A stretch of DNA of 48,946 nt from Gammaproteobacteria bacterium (GCA_030739975.1 JASLYC010000010.1:1-48946); one strand, 5' to 3'. Numbered from the stretch's first letter, positions 21,090-33,929 are shown. Notes: generated by a model from the letters alone, not told the origin. A program made the numbers and translations.

Positions 21090-22607
21090 ATGTGTGGAAT
21101 TGTTGGGATATTATCTACTACCAATAAGAATACTGCGGTATATATTTACGACGCTTTAACGATACTTCAGCATCGTGGACAAGACGCTGCAGGAATTGTT
21201 ACTTCACATAAGGGCCGTTTCTATATGCGTAAATCTAATGGCTTAGTAAGAAACGCATTCAGAACTAGACATATGGCTAGTCTGATTGGAGATATGGGTA
21301 TAGGTCATGTCCGTTACCCAACCGCTGGGAGCTCTTCTGGAGCAGAGGCACAACCATTCTATGTGAACTCGCCATACGGTATAGCTTTTGCACATAATGG
21401 CAACTTAACAAATACTAAACAACTTGAAAAAGAATTATTTGAACAAGATCTTCGCCATATAAACACCAATTCAGACTCTGAAATATTGCTAAATGTATTT
21501 GCAAGTGAGTTGGCAAAAATACAAAAACAGCGGATCGACCATGAAGATATATTTAGTGCTGTCAACAAGGTACACAAACGCGTTCGCGGAGCATACGCCA
21601 ATATCGGCATGATCCCTGGTTATGGCATATTCGGTTTCCGTGATCCGCACGGAATTAGGCCTCTAATTCTTGGCAAAAGAACTACCAAAGATGGAACTAA
21701 ATATATGCTTGCATCCGAGAGTGTGGCTCTCACAGCTCTTGGCTATCAAGTTATTAGGGATGTTAGGCCAGGAGAAACTGTTGTAATTGATAGAAAGGGT
21801 AATTTACACTCAGGGCATTGCTCTGACAACAAAGAACACACTCCATGTATCTTTGAGTTTGTCTATTTTGCTAGGCCAGATTCAATAATTGACAGTATCT
21901 CTGTATATAAATCTAGATTAAGAATGGGCGAAAAGCTAGCGCTTAAAATCCAAAATATATTAAATAAAGAAAGAATAGATGTAGTTATCCCTATACCTGA
22001 TACATCAAGAACTAGCGCTCTTCAGGTTGCATCTAAACTTAAAATTAAATATAGCGAGGGTTTTATAAAAAATCGCTATATAGCACGCACATTTATAATG
22101 CCAGGACAGAAACAAAGAAAGAAATCAGTACGACAAAAGCTTAGCGCTATCGAGTTAGAGTTTAAAGGCAAAAATGTATTGCTAGTTGATGACTCTATTG
22201 TTCGAGGTACGACAAGTGAACAGATAGTGCAAATGGCTAGGGGTGCTGGAGCTAACAAAGTATTTTTCGCATCAGCTGCACCCCCTGTAAGGTTTCCAAA
22301 TGTCTACGGTATAGATATGGCCAGCAAAAAAGAGTTTATTGCTAATAACAAAACTACTAGTCAGATTTGCAAATCAATAGGTGCAGATAAGCTTATCTAT
22401 CAAGATTTAGATGACTTAGTCTGGTCAGTGCAGCAAGGTAACTCAGATATAAAGTCTTTTGACTGCTCTTGTTTTGACGGCAAATATATTACCAACGACG
22501 TAGACAAGCAATATCTTGAAGAAATAGAATCATTAAGGTCTGACTCAAACAAGGAAAAAAACAATATCAACGAAAGCTCTGAATTAATTTGTAATGATGT
22601 AGAATAG
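21090..22607 (+). CDS. purF: Amidophosphoribosyltransferase
   Basis: MCGIVGILS, LQHRGQDAAGIVT, GIGHVRYPTAG, VLLVDDSIVRGTTSEQIV. Confidence 0.96.
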   Translation: MCGIVGILSTTNKNTAVYIYDALTILQHRGQDAAGIVTSHKGRFYMRKSNGLVRNAFRTRHMASLIGDMGIGHVRYPTAGSSSGAEAQPFYVNSPYGIAFAHNGNLTNTKQLEKELFEQDLRHINTNSDSEILLNVFASELAKIQKQRIDHEDIFSAVNKVHKRVRGAYANIGMIPGYGIFGFRDPHGIRPLILGKRTTKDGTKYMLASESVALTALGYQVIRDVRPGETVVIDRKGNLHSGHCSDNKEHTPCIFEFVYFARPDSIIDSISVYKSRLRMGEKLALKIQNILNKERIDVVIPIPDTSRTSALQVASKLKIKYSEGFIKNRYIARTFIMPGQKQRKKSVRQKLSAIELEFKGKNVLLVDDSIVRGTTSEQIVQMARGAGANKVFFASAAPPVRFPNVYGIDMASKKEFIANNKTTSQICKSIGADKLIYQDLDDLVWSVQQGNSDIKSFDCSCFDGKYITNDVDKQYLEEIESLRSDSNKEKNNINESSELICNDVE

Positions 22608-22638
22608 CGTCTATTATTGTTAATGTGATATTCCAAAC

Positions 22639-23802
22639 ATGAAGGATACAAAATTCAATACTAAAGCGATACGCGAGGGATATAGGAGCACCCAAGAGCA
22701 AGAACACTCGGAAGCTATATTCTTAACATCAAGCTTTGCATTTGAGTCTGCTGAACAGGCAGAAAGGCGTTTCTCTAATGAGGAGCCAGGTAACATTTAT
22801 ACAAGATTTACTAACCCTACTGTTGAAGCATTCGAAAAAAAGCTTGCTTCACTAGAGAATGCTGATGCATGTGTTGCTACTTCCAGTGGTATGGCGGCAA
22901 TCTTTGCAACTATTATGTCATTGCTTAAGTCAGGTGACCATATAGTAGCATCTCGCAATATGTTTGGAACCTCCATTGTACTGCTTAACACTATTGTTTC
23001 AAAATTCAATATAGAAATTAGTTTTGTAGATCTTGGCAAGCTTGATGAATGGGAATCATCAATAAAAAACAACACTAAACTTTTTTTACTGGAGACCCCT
23101 TCTAACCCATTAGGGGAGGTGGTTGATTTAGAGTTGTTATGTAATATCGCTAAACCTAATAATATATTAGTTGCGGTTGATAATGCAATACTAACCCCGG
23201 CACTTCAAAATCCAATATCTTTGGGTGCAGATATAGTTATACATTCAGCAACAAAATACATTGATGGACAGGGTAGATGTTTAGCTGGAGCGGTAGTTGG
23301 AAGTAAAGACATTATCGAACAGGTTCATACATTTGTACGTGCTACTGGTCCTAGCTTGAGTGCATTTAATGCATGGCTAGTATATAAAGGTCTAGAGACC
23401 TTAAGTTTGAGAATGAAAGCGCACTGTGATAATGCTATGAAGCTGGCTAACTGGCTTGAACTACAAAAAAATATTGAAAAGGTATATTATTTAGGTCTAG
23501 AGTCGCATCCTAGTCATGAACTTGCTAAAAAACAGCAGTATGGTTTTGGCGCTATTGTGTCTTTCAAAGTTAATGGTGGCAAGAATGAAGCATTTAATAT
23601 TATTAATAAAACAAAAATGCTTTCTATTACTGCAAATTTGGGCGACACAAAATCTACAATAACACATCCAGCATCAACAACTCATGGGCGTTTAAGTGAT
23701 GATGAAAAAATACGCTCTGGGATTGAAGACAACTTAATTAGGATTTCTGTTGGGTTGGAATGTATAGATGACGTTATAGATGATATAAATAGGGGCCTTT
23801 AG
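22639..23802 (+). CDS. metZ: O-succinylhomoserine sulfhydrylase (PLP)
   Basis: TKAIREGYRSTQEQEHSEAIFLTSSFAFESAEQAE, SATKYIDGQGRCLAGAVVG; next to purF as often seen in proteobacteria. Confidence 0.9.
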   Translation: MKDTKFNTKAIREGYRSTQEQEHSEAIFLTSSFAFESAEQAERRFSNEEPGNIYTRFTNPTVEAFEKKLASLENADACVATSSGMAAIFATIMSLLKSGDHIVASRNMFGTSIVLLNTIVSKFNIEISFVDLGKLDEWESSIKNNTKLFLLETPSNPLGEVVDLELLCNIAKPNNILVAVDNAILTPALQNPISLGADIVIHSATKYIDGQGRCLAGAVVGSKDIIEQVHTFVRATGPSLSAFNAWLVYKGLETLSLRMKAHCDNAMKLANWLELQKNIEKVYYLGLESHPSHELAKKQQYGFGAIVSFKVNGGKNEAFNIINKTKMLSITANLGDTKSTITHPASTTHGRLSDDEKIRSGIEDNLIRISVGLECIDDVIDDINRGL

Positions 23803-23842
23803 GTATAATTTTTTTTATTGACAAATAACTGGAACAAAATCA

Positions 23843-24352
23843 ATGCAGAACTCTTTTTCATATGAAGAACTTATAAGTTGTGGTGACGGCGAGCTGTTCG
23901 GCCCTGGAAATGCACAACTTCCTAAGCCCCCTATGCTAATGTTTGACCGCATAACACATATATCTACCGATGGCGGTGAATACGGAAAGGGTGAAATTAT
24001 CGCTGAACTAGATATTAAGCCGGAGCAATGGTTCTTTGGATGTCACTTTAATAATGACCCTGTTATGCCTGGATGTTTAGGTGTGGACGCGATGTGGCAA
24101 TTAATTGGTTTTTATTTGGGATGGCTTGGCGGTCCAGGGAGAGGCCGAGCTCTTGGTGCGGGCAACATAAAGTTCACCGGACAGGTACTTCCAGATGCAA
24201 AAAAGATTACCTATAGGGTAAACTTGTCACGAGTTATTGCGCGTAAACTATATATGGGTATTGGAGACGCAACCATGGAAGTAGATGGAAAAGTTATATA
24301 TGAAGCTACCAACTTAAAGGTTGGCTTGTTTACTGACACGAGTAGCTTCTAA
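23843..24352 (+). CDS. fabA: 3-hydroxydecanoyl-ACP dehydratase/isomerase
   Basis: [59 protein letters not shown]. Confidence 0.96.
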   Translation: MQNSFSYEELISCGDGELFGPGNAQLPKPPMLMFDRITHISTDGGEYGKGEIIAELDIKPEQWFFGCHFNNDPVMPGCLGVDAMWQLIGFYLGWLGGPGRGRALGAGNIKFTGQVLPDAKKITYRVNLSRVIARKLYMGIGDATMEVDGKVIYEATNLKVGLFTDTSSF

Positions 24353-25569
24353 TGAAAAGAGTTGTTGTTACAGGTATGGGAATTGTTTGTAGCTTGGGTA
24401 ACAACAAAGAGGAGGTCTTGGAGTCTCTAAAAACTGCAAAATCAGGCATTAAGTTCGATCAGTCTTATGCCGACATGGGGCTAAGGTCACAAATTTCTGG
24501 AGCTATCTCTGAATTAGACACAAGCGACATTATTGATCGCAAAATGAAGCGCTTTATGGCTGATGCAGCCATCTATAATGCTATAGCGCTTGACGAAGCC
24601 ATTAGACAGTCTGGGCTTGCCCAGGAGCAAGTATCTAACCAGCGCACTGGCCTAATAATGGGCTCTGGAGGTGCAAGTAACCAGAATGTTGTAGAGTCTG
24701 CCGATATTTTAAGAGAGAAAGGTATAAAACGTGTTGGCCCCTACAGAGTACCTCGCACTATGGGCTCAACCACTTCAGCGTGCTTATCTACTTTATATAA
24801 AATTAAAGGAATCAACTATTCAATCAGCTCTGCATGTTCAACAAGTGCGCACTGTATAGGTAATGCCATGGAACAAATTCAAATGGGCAAGCAGGATGTT
24901 GTATTTGCTGGAGGTGGAGAGGAGTTAGACTGGTCATTGACTATGCTTTTTGATGCTATGGGTGCATTATCTTCAAAGTTCAATGATAAGCCTGAAATAG
25001 CTTCTAGAGCATTCGATACTGATAGGGATGGATTTGTTATATCTGGAGGTGGCGGAGCTCTGGTACTTGAGTCACTCGAACATGCACAATCAAGAGGTGC
25101 AAACATAATTGCTGAATTAACTGGGTATGGTGCAACATCGGACGGCTATGATATGGTTGCGCCAAGCGGCGAAGGTGCAAAAAACTGTATGCTTATAGCA
25201 ACATCTACGGTAGATGGCCCTATAGACTATATTAATGCTCATGGCACTTCAACTCCTGTTGGAGATGTCAAGGAACTTGCCGCTATCAAGTCAGTTTTTG
25301 GTGACAATATACCTTACGTAGGGTCAACCAAATCTCTATCTGGTCATGCTCTAGGAGCTGCTGGAGTTAACGAATCAATATATTCTTTATTGATGCTCCA
25401 AAACGACTTTTTAGCTGAATCTGTAAATATAGATAATCTTGACCCAGAGGCTGAAGGCATTCCTATAGTACAAACAACTACCATACAATCACTCAACAGG
25501 GTAATGTCCAATAGCTTTGGTTTTGGTGGAACCAATGCATGCCTAGTGTTTGAGAAATTTATTCAATAA
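24352..25569 (+). CDS. fabB: Beta-ketoacyl-ACP synthase I
   Basis: [71 protein letters not shown] overlap with fabA. Confidence 0.95.
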   Translation: MKRVVVTGMGIVCSLGNNKEEVLESLKTAKSGIKFDQSYADMGLRSQISGAISELDTSDIIDRKMKRFMADAAIYNAIALDEAIRQSGLAQEQVSNQRTGLIMGSGGASNQNVVESADILREKGIKRVGPYRVPRTMGSTTSACLSTLYKIKGINYSISSACSTSAHCIGNAMEQIQMGKQDVVFAGGGEELDWSLTMLFDAMGALSSKFNDKPEIASRAFDTDRDGFVISGGGGALVLESLEHAQSRGANIIAELTGYGATSDGYDMVAPSGEGAKNCMLIATSTVDGPIDYINAHGTSTPVGDVKELAAIKSVFGDNIPYVGSTKSLSGHALGAAGVNESIYSLLMLQNDFLAESVNIDNLDPEAEGIPIVQTTTIQSLNRVMSNSFGFGGTNACLVFEKFIQ

Positions 25570-25620
25570 CAACAAATCAAGCCTTACCTTAAAAGATACA
25601 TAGGCTCATTAGTGCGCTAG

Positions 25621-26541
25621 CTAAGGTCGAGAATCGATCTCTTTCTTTTCCTTCTCAGATGGAAGCATGTCCTCTTTAGTTATGCCTAAAGCAAGTATCA
25701 TTGAGCTAGCAACATATATAGAAGAGTAGGTACCAATGATTACCCCTATAAGCAATGCAAGGGCAAAACTATTAATGATTTCACCTCCAAGCAAAAACAA
25801 TGCTACAAGAACAAGTAAAGTTGTAACGGATGTCATAATAGTTCTTGAAAGTGTTTGGTTTAATGCACCATTAACAATTTTCTTTGGGTCATTATGCCTT
25901 GTAGCTAAAAAGTTTTCTCTTATCCTGTCAAAAACAACTATTGTATCGTTTAAGGAATAACCAATAACCGCTAAGATTGCAGCAAGAACTGTCAAATCGA
26001 ATTCGATTTGAAATAAAGAAAACACACCAAGAGTTATAATTACGTCATGGATGAGTGCAGAAATAGAACCCAAGGCGAAACGATATTCGAACCTGAAAGC
26101 AACATAAATAAGTATCCCTATTAGGGCATATAGCATTGCTAAACCGCCATCATTGGTCAACTCTTCGCCTACCTTTGGACCAACAAACTCAACACGCCTA
26201 ATGTCTGCTCCATCACCTAATAATCTGATAATTTTGCTGCTAATCTTTGCCGATGAAGCTCCTTGAGGTTCGAGACGAATTAAAATTTCATTTGTAGATC
26301 CGAAATATTGAACGTTAGCGCTATTGTATTTTTCTTTGGCTAGTGTTTCACGGACATCATCTAAATTAACAGGGCTACTATAACCAACCTCAATCAGAGT
26401 ACCGCCAGTAAAATCAATACCAAACTTTAAACCCTGGGAGGCAAGTGAAAATATCGAGACCGCGACAATTATAGCTGAAAAAATAATCGCATAAGTACGC
26501 TTACCAATGAAATTAATTTCTGGAAGACTTAACAACTTCAT
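25621..26541 (-). CDS. secF: Protein translocase subunit SecF
   Basis: GLKFGIDFTGGTLIEV, LTVLAAILAVIGYSLNDTIVVFDRIREN, LNQTLSRTIMTS. Confidence 0.95.
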   Translation of the reverse strand: MKLLSLPEINFIGKRTYAIIFSAIIVAVSIFSLASQGLKFGIDFTGGTLIEVGYSSPVNLDDVRETLAKEKYNSANVQYFGSTNEILIRLEPQGASSAKISSKIIRLLGDGADIRRVEFVGPKVGEELTNDGGLAMLYALIGILIYVAFRFEYRFALGSISALIHDVIITLGVFSLFQIEFDLTVLAAILAVIGYSLNDTIVVFDRIRENFLATRHNDPKKIVNGALNQTLSRTIMTSVTTLLVLVALFLLGGEIINSFALALLIGVIIGTYSSIYVASSMILALGITKEDMLPSEKEKKEIDSRP

Positions 26542-28391
26542 ATTGATAGCTCCTTAACTTTTCTTTCACCATATATTATATTAATAATACCTCTAGATAC
26601 AACAATAGCGGTAAACATAGAAGTAACTATACCTATAGATAATGTTATAGCAAATCCCTTTATAGGTCCGGTACCAAAGCTAAAAAGCACCAATGACGCA
26701 ATCAATGTTGTGATGTTTGCATCAGCTATAGTAAGTAATGCCTTATCGTAACCAGCAGAGATTGCTTTTTGAATGTTGGTGTTTGCTCTTAGCTCTTCCT
26801 TAACCCTTTCAAAGATAAGTACATTAGCATCAACAGCCATACCAACTGTAAGAACTATTCCTGCAATGCCAGGCAGTGTCAGTGTTGCTTGGATGATCGA
26901 TAATACGGCAACAATCATAACTAAATTAAGTGTCAATGCAACATTGGCTACCAAACCAAATAATCTATAACGGATAGCCATAAAAATCAATACTAGCAAG
27001 AATCCAGAAATAACTGACAGTATTCCTTTCTCTATATTGTCTGCACCCAAGCTAGGCCCTATAGTTCTCTCTTCAATAATTTCAATCGGAGCTGACAGTG
27101 ATCCGGCCCTTAATAGTAAAGCTAGATTGCGAGCCTCACGACTACTATCAATTCCAGTAATTTGAAAACGATTTGAGAAGGTTCCCTGTATTGTTGCTGC
27201 ATTTATTATATCTTTTGTGGTTGTTCTCTTTTTAATCGTACTTCCATTTACAGAGATGGTTTCAATTTTATTTTCAATAAATACTACAGCCATACGGTGG
27301 TGCAAATACTTCTTCGTAGTTTCAAGCATAGCCCTACCTCCAGGGCTATCGAGAGTTATATTCACCATAGGAACATTATTCTCTTGGTCAATACCTGATG
27401 CCGCTCCAGTAATATTTTCTCCTGTTGCAATTACTCTAGTTTTTAGTAACAGCGGTCTACCATCTTTGAAATAAAATAATTTAGAGCCGATTGGTGTTTT
27501 GCCTGACTGTATAGCTGTTTGAGTGTCATTCTTCTCATCAACCAATCTAAATTCAAGTGTTGCTACAGCTCCAAGTATTTCTTTAGCTCTAGCTGTATCT
27601 TGAACTCCTGGCAATTGAACAACTATACGGTTTGACCCCTGCTGCTGAATAATTGGCTCCGCCACTCCAAGCTCATTTACTCTATTTCTTAGTGTAGTTA
27701 TATTTTGTTTTAGGGCGCCCTTAGTTACTTCTCTTTGTGCACTTTCGCTTATTGCAAATGTAGATGTCAATTCATCCTCACCATCAATATCAACTATTAC
27801 TAGGTCGCCAACTTCTGATTTAATAAGCGATAGGGCCTTTTCCTTTAGTGAAGAATGTTTAAAGCTTACAACAATTGTTTCGTTATCTTTCTTTATACTT
27901 TTGTATAGTCGATCTGCTCTTAACAATGCACGCAACTCATTATGGTACTTATCTATAGATCTTGATAATACAGCCTGCATATCTACTTCTAGTAGGAAAT
28001 GAACACCACCCCTTAGGTCTAAACCAAGAGACATAGCCTTGCCACCAAAATCTGACAACCATATAGGTACAGAAGGTGCAAGATTAAGTGCTACAACGTA
28101 ATTACGTCCAAGCTCATCCTTTAAAGATTCTTTTGCTGATAACTGTGAACTATTGTTATTAAATCGAACCAAAATACGTCGGTTTGATAATCCTGCAGAC
28201 TTGTAATCAATATCTTGACTCTTAAGTATTCCTTCAATCTTGTTTAAGTCAGTTTGGCTAATTACATTATCGCCAGCACTTGAAACTTGTACAGCAAGGT
28301 CTGATCCAAAAATATTTGGTAAAGCGTATAGAGCTGATATTAAGAGAAAAAAAGCGATTAAGGCATTCTTCCATCCAGGATAATGGTTCAT
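26538..28391 (-). CDS. secD: Protein translocase subunit SecD
   Basis: MSLGLDLRGGVHFLLEVDM, PGVQDTARAKEILGAVATLEFRLVDE, GIVLTVGMAVDANVLIFERVKEELR. Confidence 0.95.
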   Translation of the reverse strand: MNHYPGWKNALIAFFLLISALYALPNIFGSDLAVQVSSAGDNVISQTDLNKIEGILKSQDIDYKSAGLSNRRILVRFNNNSSQLSAKESLKDELGRNYVVALNLAPSVPIWLSDFGGKAMSLGLDLRGGVHFLLEVDMQAVLSRSIDKYHNELRALLRADRLYKSIKKDNETIVVSFKHSSLKEKALSLIKSEVGDLVIVDIDGEDELTSTFAISESAQREVTKGALKQNITTLRNRVNELGVAEPIIQQQGSNRIVVQLPGVQDTARAKEILGAVATLEFRLVDEKNDTQTAIQSGKTPIGSKLFYFKDGRPLLLKTRVIATGENITGAASGIDQENNVPMVNITLDSPGGRAMLETTKKYLHHRMAVVFIENKIETISVNGSTIKKRTTTKDIINAATIQGTFSNRFQITGIDSSREARNLALLLRAGSLSAPIEIIEERTIGPSLGADNIEKGILSVISGFLLVLIFMAIRYRLFGLVANVALTLNLVMIVAVLSIIQATLTLPGIAGIVLTVGMAVDANVLIFERVKEELRANTNIQKAISAGYDKALLTIADANITTLIASLVLFSFGTGPIKGFAITLSIGIVTSMFTAIVVSRGIINIIYGERKVKELSI

Positions 28392-28418
28392 CTTTTATGA
28401 ATCTCCGAGCAAAATTAA

Positions 28419-28751
28419 TTAATTAGCACTGCCCTTTGGCATTTTTTGGTTTATACCTTGCTTTTGTACTTTGACAATAACACCTTTAGAGATTTCTAGA
28501 TCAGCAAACGAATCATCGACCGAAATAATTTTACCAACTACGCCACCGTTTGTAACAATCTCGTCACCCTTCTTTAGTTCAGCTAGTAGGGATTTGTGGT
28601 CTTTGGCTCTCTTTTGTTGTGGCCTGATAAGCAAAAAATACATCAACACAAACATAACCAGTAAAAATGGTATTCCACCTAGAGAGCCGGCACCTGCTAG
28701 AGATCCTTCAGCTGCAAATGCTGGGGTAATAAATATATCTAATAAATTCAT
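28419..28751 (-). CDS. yajC: Preprotein translocase subunit YajC
   Basis: MYFLLIRPQQKRAKDHKSLLAELKKGDEIVTNGGVVGKI. Confidence 0.95.
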   Translation of the reverse strand: MNLLDIFITPAFAAEGSLAGAGSLGGIPFLLVMFVLMYFLLIRPQQKRAKDHKSLLAELKKGDEIVTNGGVVGKIISVDDSFADLEISKGVIVKVQKQGINQKMPKGSAN

Positions 28752-28771
28752 CTTAGTAACTCCTTATATAG

Positions 28772-30136
<1,365 letters not shown>

Positions 30137-30143
30137 TTATACT

Positions 30144-30431
30144 ATGTTCGATTCATTTACAGGCATTGATGCTTGCAAACTATTGGCTGATGGAGCACAG
30201 CTAGTTGATGTTAGGTCAAGCCTAGAATTTTCAAAGGGCTCTCTACCTGATGCAATAAACTTACCTTTACAATCTATAATGTCTGCAGATAACTTTCTTG
30301 AGCGCTCTAAACCGGTTATCTTGTATTGCGTTTCTGGAGCAAGATCGGCCACTGCAAAAAACTATCTAGAACAGATAGGCTTTAAGGAGGTCTACGATCT
30401 AGGCTCATTTCAAAACTATTGCTGCCAGTAA
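30144..30431 (+). CDS. Rhodanese-like domain protein
   Basis: QLVDVRSSLEFSKGSLPDAINLPL, VILYCVSGARSATAKNYLEQIGFKEVYDLG; Cys followed by a VSGARS active-site loop. Confidence 0.88.
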   Translation: MFDSFTGIDACKLLADGAQLVDVRSSLEFSKGSLPDAINLPLQSIMSADNFLERSKPVILYCVSGARSATAKNYLEQIGFKEVYDLGSFQNYCCQ

Positions 30432-30466
30432 TACATTTTTTTGGTTTGTAATGTAAACTTACATAT

Positions 30467-31096
30467 ATGAGAGTAAAGAGTAGCTGGCACAAGTCTTCTG
30501 TAAAGACCATTGAGGATATTGGAAGTGCTATGGCTTTTAATTCATGGCGCATAACAAAAAATCAACTTGAGGATTTAATTAACGAGGGTTTTATTGTTGA
30601 AAAGGAACAACTTTTTGATGTTATATCAGAATATTTATGCTTTATTGTCCAGTGCATCGATCGTTTAGTTGCTGAAAAACTTGTAACTAAACAAAGAGAA
30701 AAACTTATAACAAAAATCGCAAAACAGTCAGCATTCTATTACCAAGAAAATAAAGCTGACCGTATTGGTGAGGGAAACCATTGGAAAGATTTTATTGATA
30801 TATATAACTCTCGCTCAAAAGACTATTCGGACTATGGGTTCAATAATGGTGAGCCAGACTATAGCTTTTATAGATATTTCGCAGAAAAAATCCAAAAATC
30901 TATGACCGATACTGATAGCAAATGGATAGTCCAACAAATGATTGAGATTCAGGCTCCTAAGACTTACAAGGAGGTAGAAACAAGTGTAAATAATCTAATT
31001 TCTGTTAGCAAAATTATCAGTAAAGATCAAAAAGATAAACAGAAAATAAGCAAAGTGCCGCGCTCAAAGCGTCCATCAACCAGTAGAGATATTTAA
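30467..31096 (+). CDS. Hypothetical protein, family not recognised
   Basis: Uninterrupted 209-codon ORF in a gap between assigned genes; no family motif recognised. Confidence 0.65.
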   Translation: MRVKSSWHKSSVKTIEDIGSAMAFNSWRITKNQLEDLINEGFIVEKEQLFDVISEYLCFIVQCIDRLVAEKLVTKQREKLITKIAKQSAFYYQENKADRIGEGNHWKDFIDIYNSRSKDYSDYGFNNGEPDYSFYRYFAEKIQKSMTDTDSKWIVQQMIEIQAPKTYKEVETSVNNLISVSKIISKDQKDKQKISKVPRSKRPSTSRDI

Positions 31097-31105
31097 AATA
31101 AAAAG

Positions 31106-32275
31106 CTAGTCATTCAAATAATTAAAACCACACTCTAGATCTTTAATAAGGTCATCTGGGTCTTCTAGGCCTATGTTAAGGCGAACTATATGCCTACCTT
31201 GATATTTAACTTTTCCTTCTCTTTTATATTTACCAACAGTAATTAAACTTTTAAAGCCGCCCCAGCTAAAACCAATACCAAACATGTTTAACGCATTAAC
31301 AAACAATGCCATATCGTCTTCAGAATAAGCCTTTTTAAAGACAAACCCAAAAAGACCTGCGGATCCGCTGTAGTCTCTTTTCCATAAATGGTGCTGTGGG
31401 TGAGAATCTAGTGCAGGATGTAGTACTATGTCGACAACTGTTTTACTTTGCAGCCACCTAGCAACCTTTAACGCTGACTTCTCGTGAGTCCTAAGCCTCA
31501 CATTCAGTGTCCTAAGACCTCTTAACGCCAAGTAACAATCCTGGGGGTTAGTGTACTTCTCCATAGAGTGATAAAAATCGTGGTATTGTTTGGAGTATTT
31601 TTCATTTACGGTTACACATCCCATCAACATATCAGAGTAGCCACAAATATATTTGGTTGCTGAATGAATGGAAATATCTATCCCTAAATCTAGTGGCCGC
31701 AGAAATATAGGTGTGGCCCATGTATTGTCGATAACAGTAGTAATATTTCTTTGTTGGGCAAATTTTGAGATTGCTCTAATGTCCTGCATTTCAAATGTAT
31801 TAGATCCAGGAGACTCTAAAAAAATTAATTTTGTATCGCTACTTACATATTCAGAGATATTTGCGCCAACATTGGAAGGTATGTGTGTAGTTTTAATGTT
31901 GTATCTATCTAAAACACTATCGCAGAATCTCGCTGTAGGGCCGTACACGTTGTCACAAAGAAGAATTTCATCTCCACTCTTAGTAAGAGTCATTAGGGTA
32001 TTTATAATCGCGCTCAAGCCAGATGAAAATGCAAAAGAAGAGTGCCCGTTCTCAAGTTTACATAGCGCAGACTCGAAATCTTTCTGGGTTGATAGTCCGC
32101 CAGTCCCGTAGGTTACTCCTGGGTATTTATCACTTCTTGCAAGAACTAAATCTTCATAACTTTCAAACAAAACAGTGGAACCACTCTGTATGCTTGGGTT
32201 AATAGTTTTTATTTGTTTCCCGCCATGAATTCTAGTGTATTCATCCCAAGAAACTATTTCACTATTTTTTTTCAT
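31106..32275 (-). CDS. Cystathionine beta-lyase-like Cys/Met metabolism PLP enzyme
   Basis: TVIDNTWATPIFLRPLDLGIDISIHSATKYICGYSDMLMGCV; metC-like FSWGGFKSLI. Confidence 0.87.
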   Translation of the reverse strand: MKKNSEIVSWDEYTRIHGGKQIKTINPSIQSGSTVLFESYEDLVLARSDKYPGVTYGTGGLSTQKDFESALCKLENGHSSFAFSSGLSAIINTLMTLTKSGDEILLCDNVYGPTARFCDSVLDRYNIKTTHIPSNVGANISEYVSSDTKLIFLESPGSNTFEMQDIRAISKFAQQRNITTVIDNTWATPIFLRPLDLGIDISIHSATKYICGYSDMLMGCVTVNEKYSKQYHDFYHSMEKYTNPQDCYLALRGLRTLNVRLRTHEKSALKVARWLQSKTVVDIVLHPALDSHPQHHLWKRDYSGSAGLFGFVFKKAYSEDDMALFVNALNMFGIGFSWGGFKSLITVGKYKREGKVKYQGRHIVRLNIGLEDPDDLIKDLECGFNYLND

Positions 32276-32358
32276 TAATTATTGAATGATAGTTAATGAT
32301 GCTTATGATAAACACAAAAAGAATCCATATCCAACAAAATTATTCAACTAAAAGATAA

Positions 32359-32384
32359 CATACCCATTTGTATATAAGGGTATG
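32359..32384 (-). terminator. Possible weak terminator or operator hairpin after the ABC transporter operon
   Basis: CATACCC / GGGTATG 7-bp inverted repeat with 12-nt loop; on the minus strand a T-rich stretch (TTATCTTTT) follows. Confidence 0.35.
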
Positions 32385-32406
32385 GATACAAGTAATAACT
32401 GGTTAA

Positions 32407-33168
32407 CTAGATAGCTAGGTACTGAGCCCTAAGCTCTTCGTTATCTAAAAGTTCTTGAGCTGTGCCATCAAAAACAATCTCTCCATTATCAAGTATCAAT
32501 GCCCTGTCAGCAAGCCTAAGTGCTGCAACAGCATTCTGCTCAACAATAATAGTTGTTATTCCGAGCTTCTTAATGTCAATAAGAATACTTTCAATTTCCT
32601 GAACAATAACAGGGGCGAGACCTTCGTAGGGCTCATCAAGAAGCAATAACTTAATATCACGGGCTAGCGCTCTTGCTACCGCAAGCATTTGTTGTTCTCC
32701 GCCAGAGAGAGTGGCCCCGTCTTGGTCTCTCCTTTCTCCTAGCCTTGGAAAGTGTTCATATATTCGCTCAGTTGACCAACCAACTGGCTCCTCTATCTGG
32801 GCCAATTTTATGTTCTCTTCAACAGTAAGGCCTCCAATAATACATCTATCTTCTGGCACTAAGGCAACACCCCTTTGGGCGACCTCAAAGTCCTTCATTG
32901 TATGTAATGGTTCATGGTCAAGCCAAACTTCTCCGCCTCTAAGTTCTGGCTCAGTTGCACGGGCAATTGAGCGGAGAGTGCTTGTTTTCCCAGCACCATT
33001 TCTTCCGAGAAGCGCTACTATCTCGCCCTCACGGATATCAAAGTTAACACCCTGAACAATATAACTCTCGCCATAATATGAATGCAAATCCCAACAAGAA
33101 AAAAAAGCCGGGTCTGAGCCTGTAGTTTTGGTTGTTTGGAGTACAGGTGCTACCTCATTAGAAGTCAT
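32407..33168 (-). CDS. HAAT-family ABC transporter ATP-binding protein (LivF-like)
   Basis: GRNGAGKTSTLRSI, TLSGGEQQMLAVARALARDIKLLLLDEPYEGLAPVIVQEI. Confidence 0.9.
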   Translation of the reverse strand: MTSNEVAPVLQTTKTTGSDPAFFSCWDLHSYYGESYIVQGVNFDIREGEIVALLGRNGAGKTSTLRSIARATEPELRGGEVWLDHEPLHTMKDFEVAQRGVALVPEDRCIIGGLTVEENIKLAQIEEPVGWSTERIYEHFPRLGERRDQDGATLSGGEQQMLAVARALARDIKLLLLDEPYEGLAPVIVQEIESILIDIKKLGITTIIVEQNAVAALRLADRALILDNGEIVFDGTAQELLDNEELRAQYLAI

Positions 33169-33929
33169 AATTCGGCACCCCCCAAATATGCCTCTCTAAC
33201 CAATGGATTAGCCTTAATCTCATCTGGTGTACCTGTTGCAATAATTGCACCTCTTGCTAATACAGAAATTTTATCTGCAACACTAAAAACCACATGCATA
33301 TCATGCTCAATAATGATTTTTGTCATTCCACCTTCCTTAATTTGTTTCAGTAGTTCAATAGTCTGGTTTGTATCATGCCTAGCCATTCCAGCTGTAGGCT
33401 CATCCAACAATAATAGCTCTGGTTTCTGCACCAAACACATAGCTAACTCAAGCCTACGCTTATCGCCACGAGATAAGCTTGACGCTATAGTATCTTTTCT
33501 GTCTAGCATTCCTATAGTTTCTAGTGCACCGATTGCTTCATTTTCAATTTCCTCTTCATCAGAAAGACTCTTAAAAATTGACATCTTATATGATCCATCA
33601 CGCTTAGAAAGCGCTGGCAACATAACGTTTTCAAGTAGGCTTAAGTCAGGAAATATTTCTGGAGTTTGAAAAACTCTTGTAAGTCCTATTTGGTTAATTT
33701 GATGGGGCTTTTTGCCAATAATCTTTTCTCCCCCATTAAAGGTAACTTCTCCAGTATCAGGAGCAAGTAGTCCGACACAAACATTAAGTAAAGTCGATTT
33801 TCCAGCGCCGTTAGGTCCAATTATTGCATGCACCTTACCTCTCTCAATCTCTAAATTAATGTCGTTAAGTGCAAGTAAACCTCCAAAAGATTTGTTTACA
33901 TTTTCTATTCTTAATACGGTTTCAGCCAT
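33165..33929 (-). CDS. HAAT-family ABC transporter ATP-binding protein (LivG-like)
   Basis: [48 protein letters not shown]; start placed at [11 protein letters not shown], nine codons into the track ORF. Confidence 0.88.
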   Translation of the reverse strand: MAETVLRIENVNKSFGGLLALNDINLEIERGKVHAIIGPNGAGKSTLLNVCVGLLAPDTGEVTFNGGEKIIGKKPHQINQIGLTRVFQTPEIFPDLSLLENVMLPALSKRDGSYKMSIFKSLSDEEEIENEAIGALETIGMLDRKDTIASSLSRGDKRRLELAMCLVQKPELLLLDEPTAGMARHDTNQTIELLKQIKEGGMTKIIIEHDMHVVFSVADKISVLARGAIIATGTPDEIKANPLVREAYLGGAEL

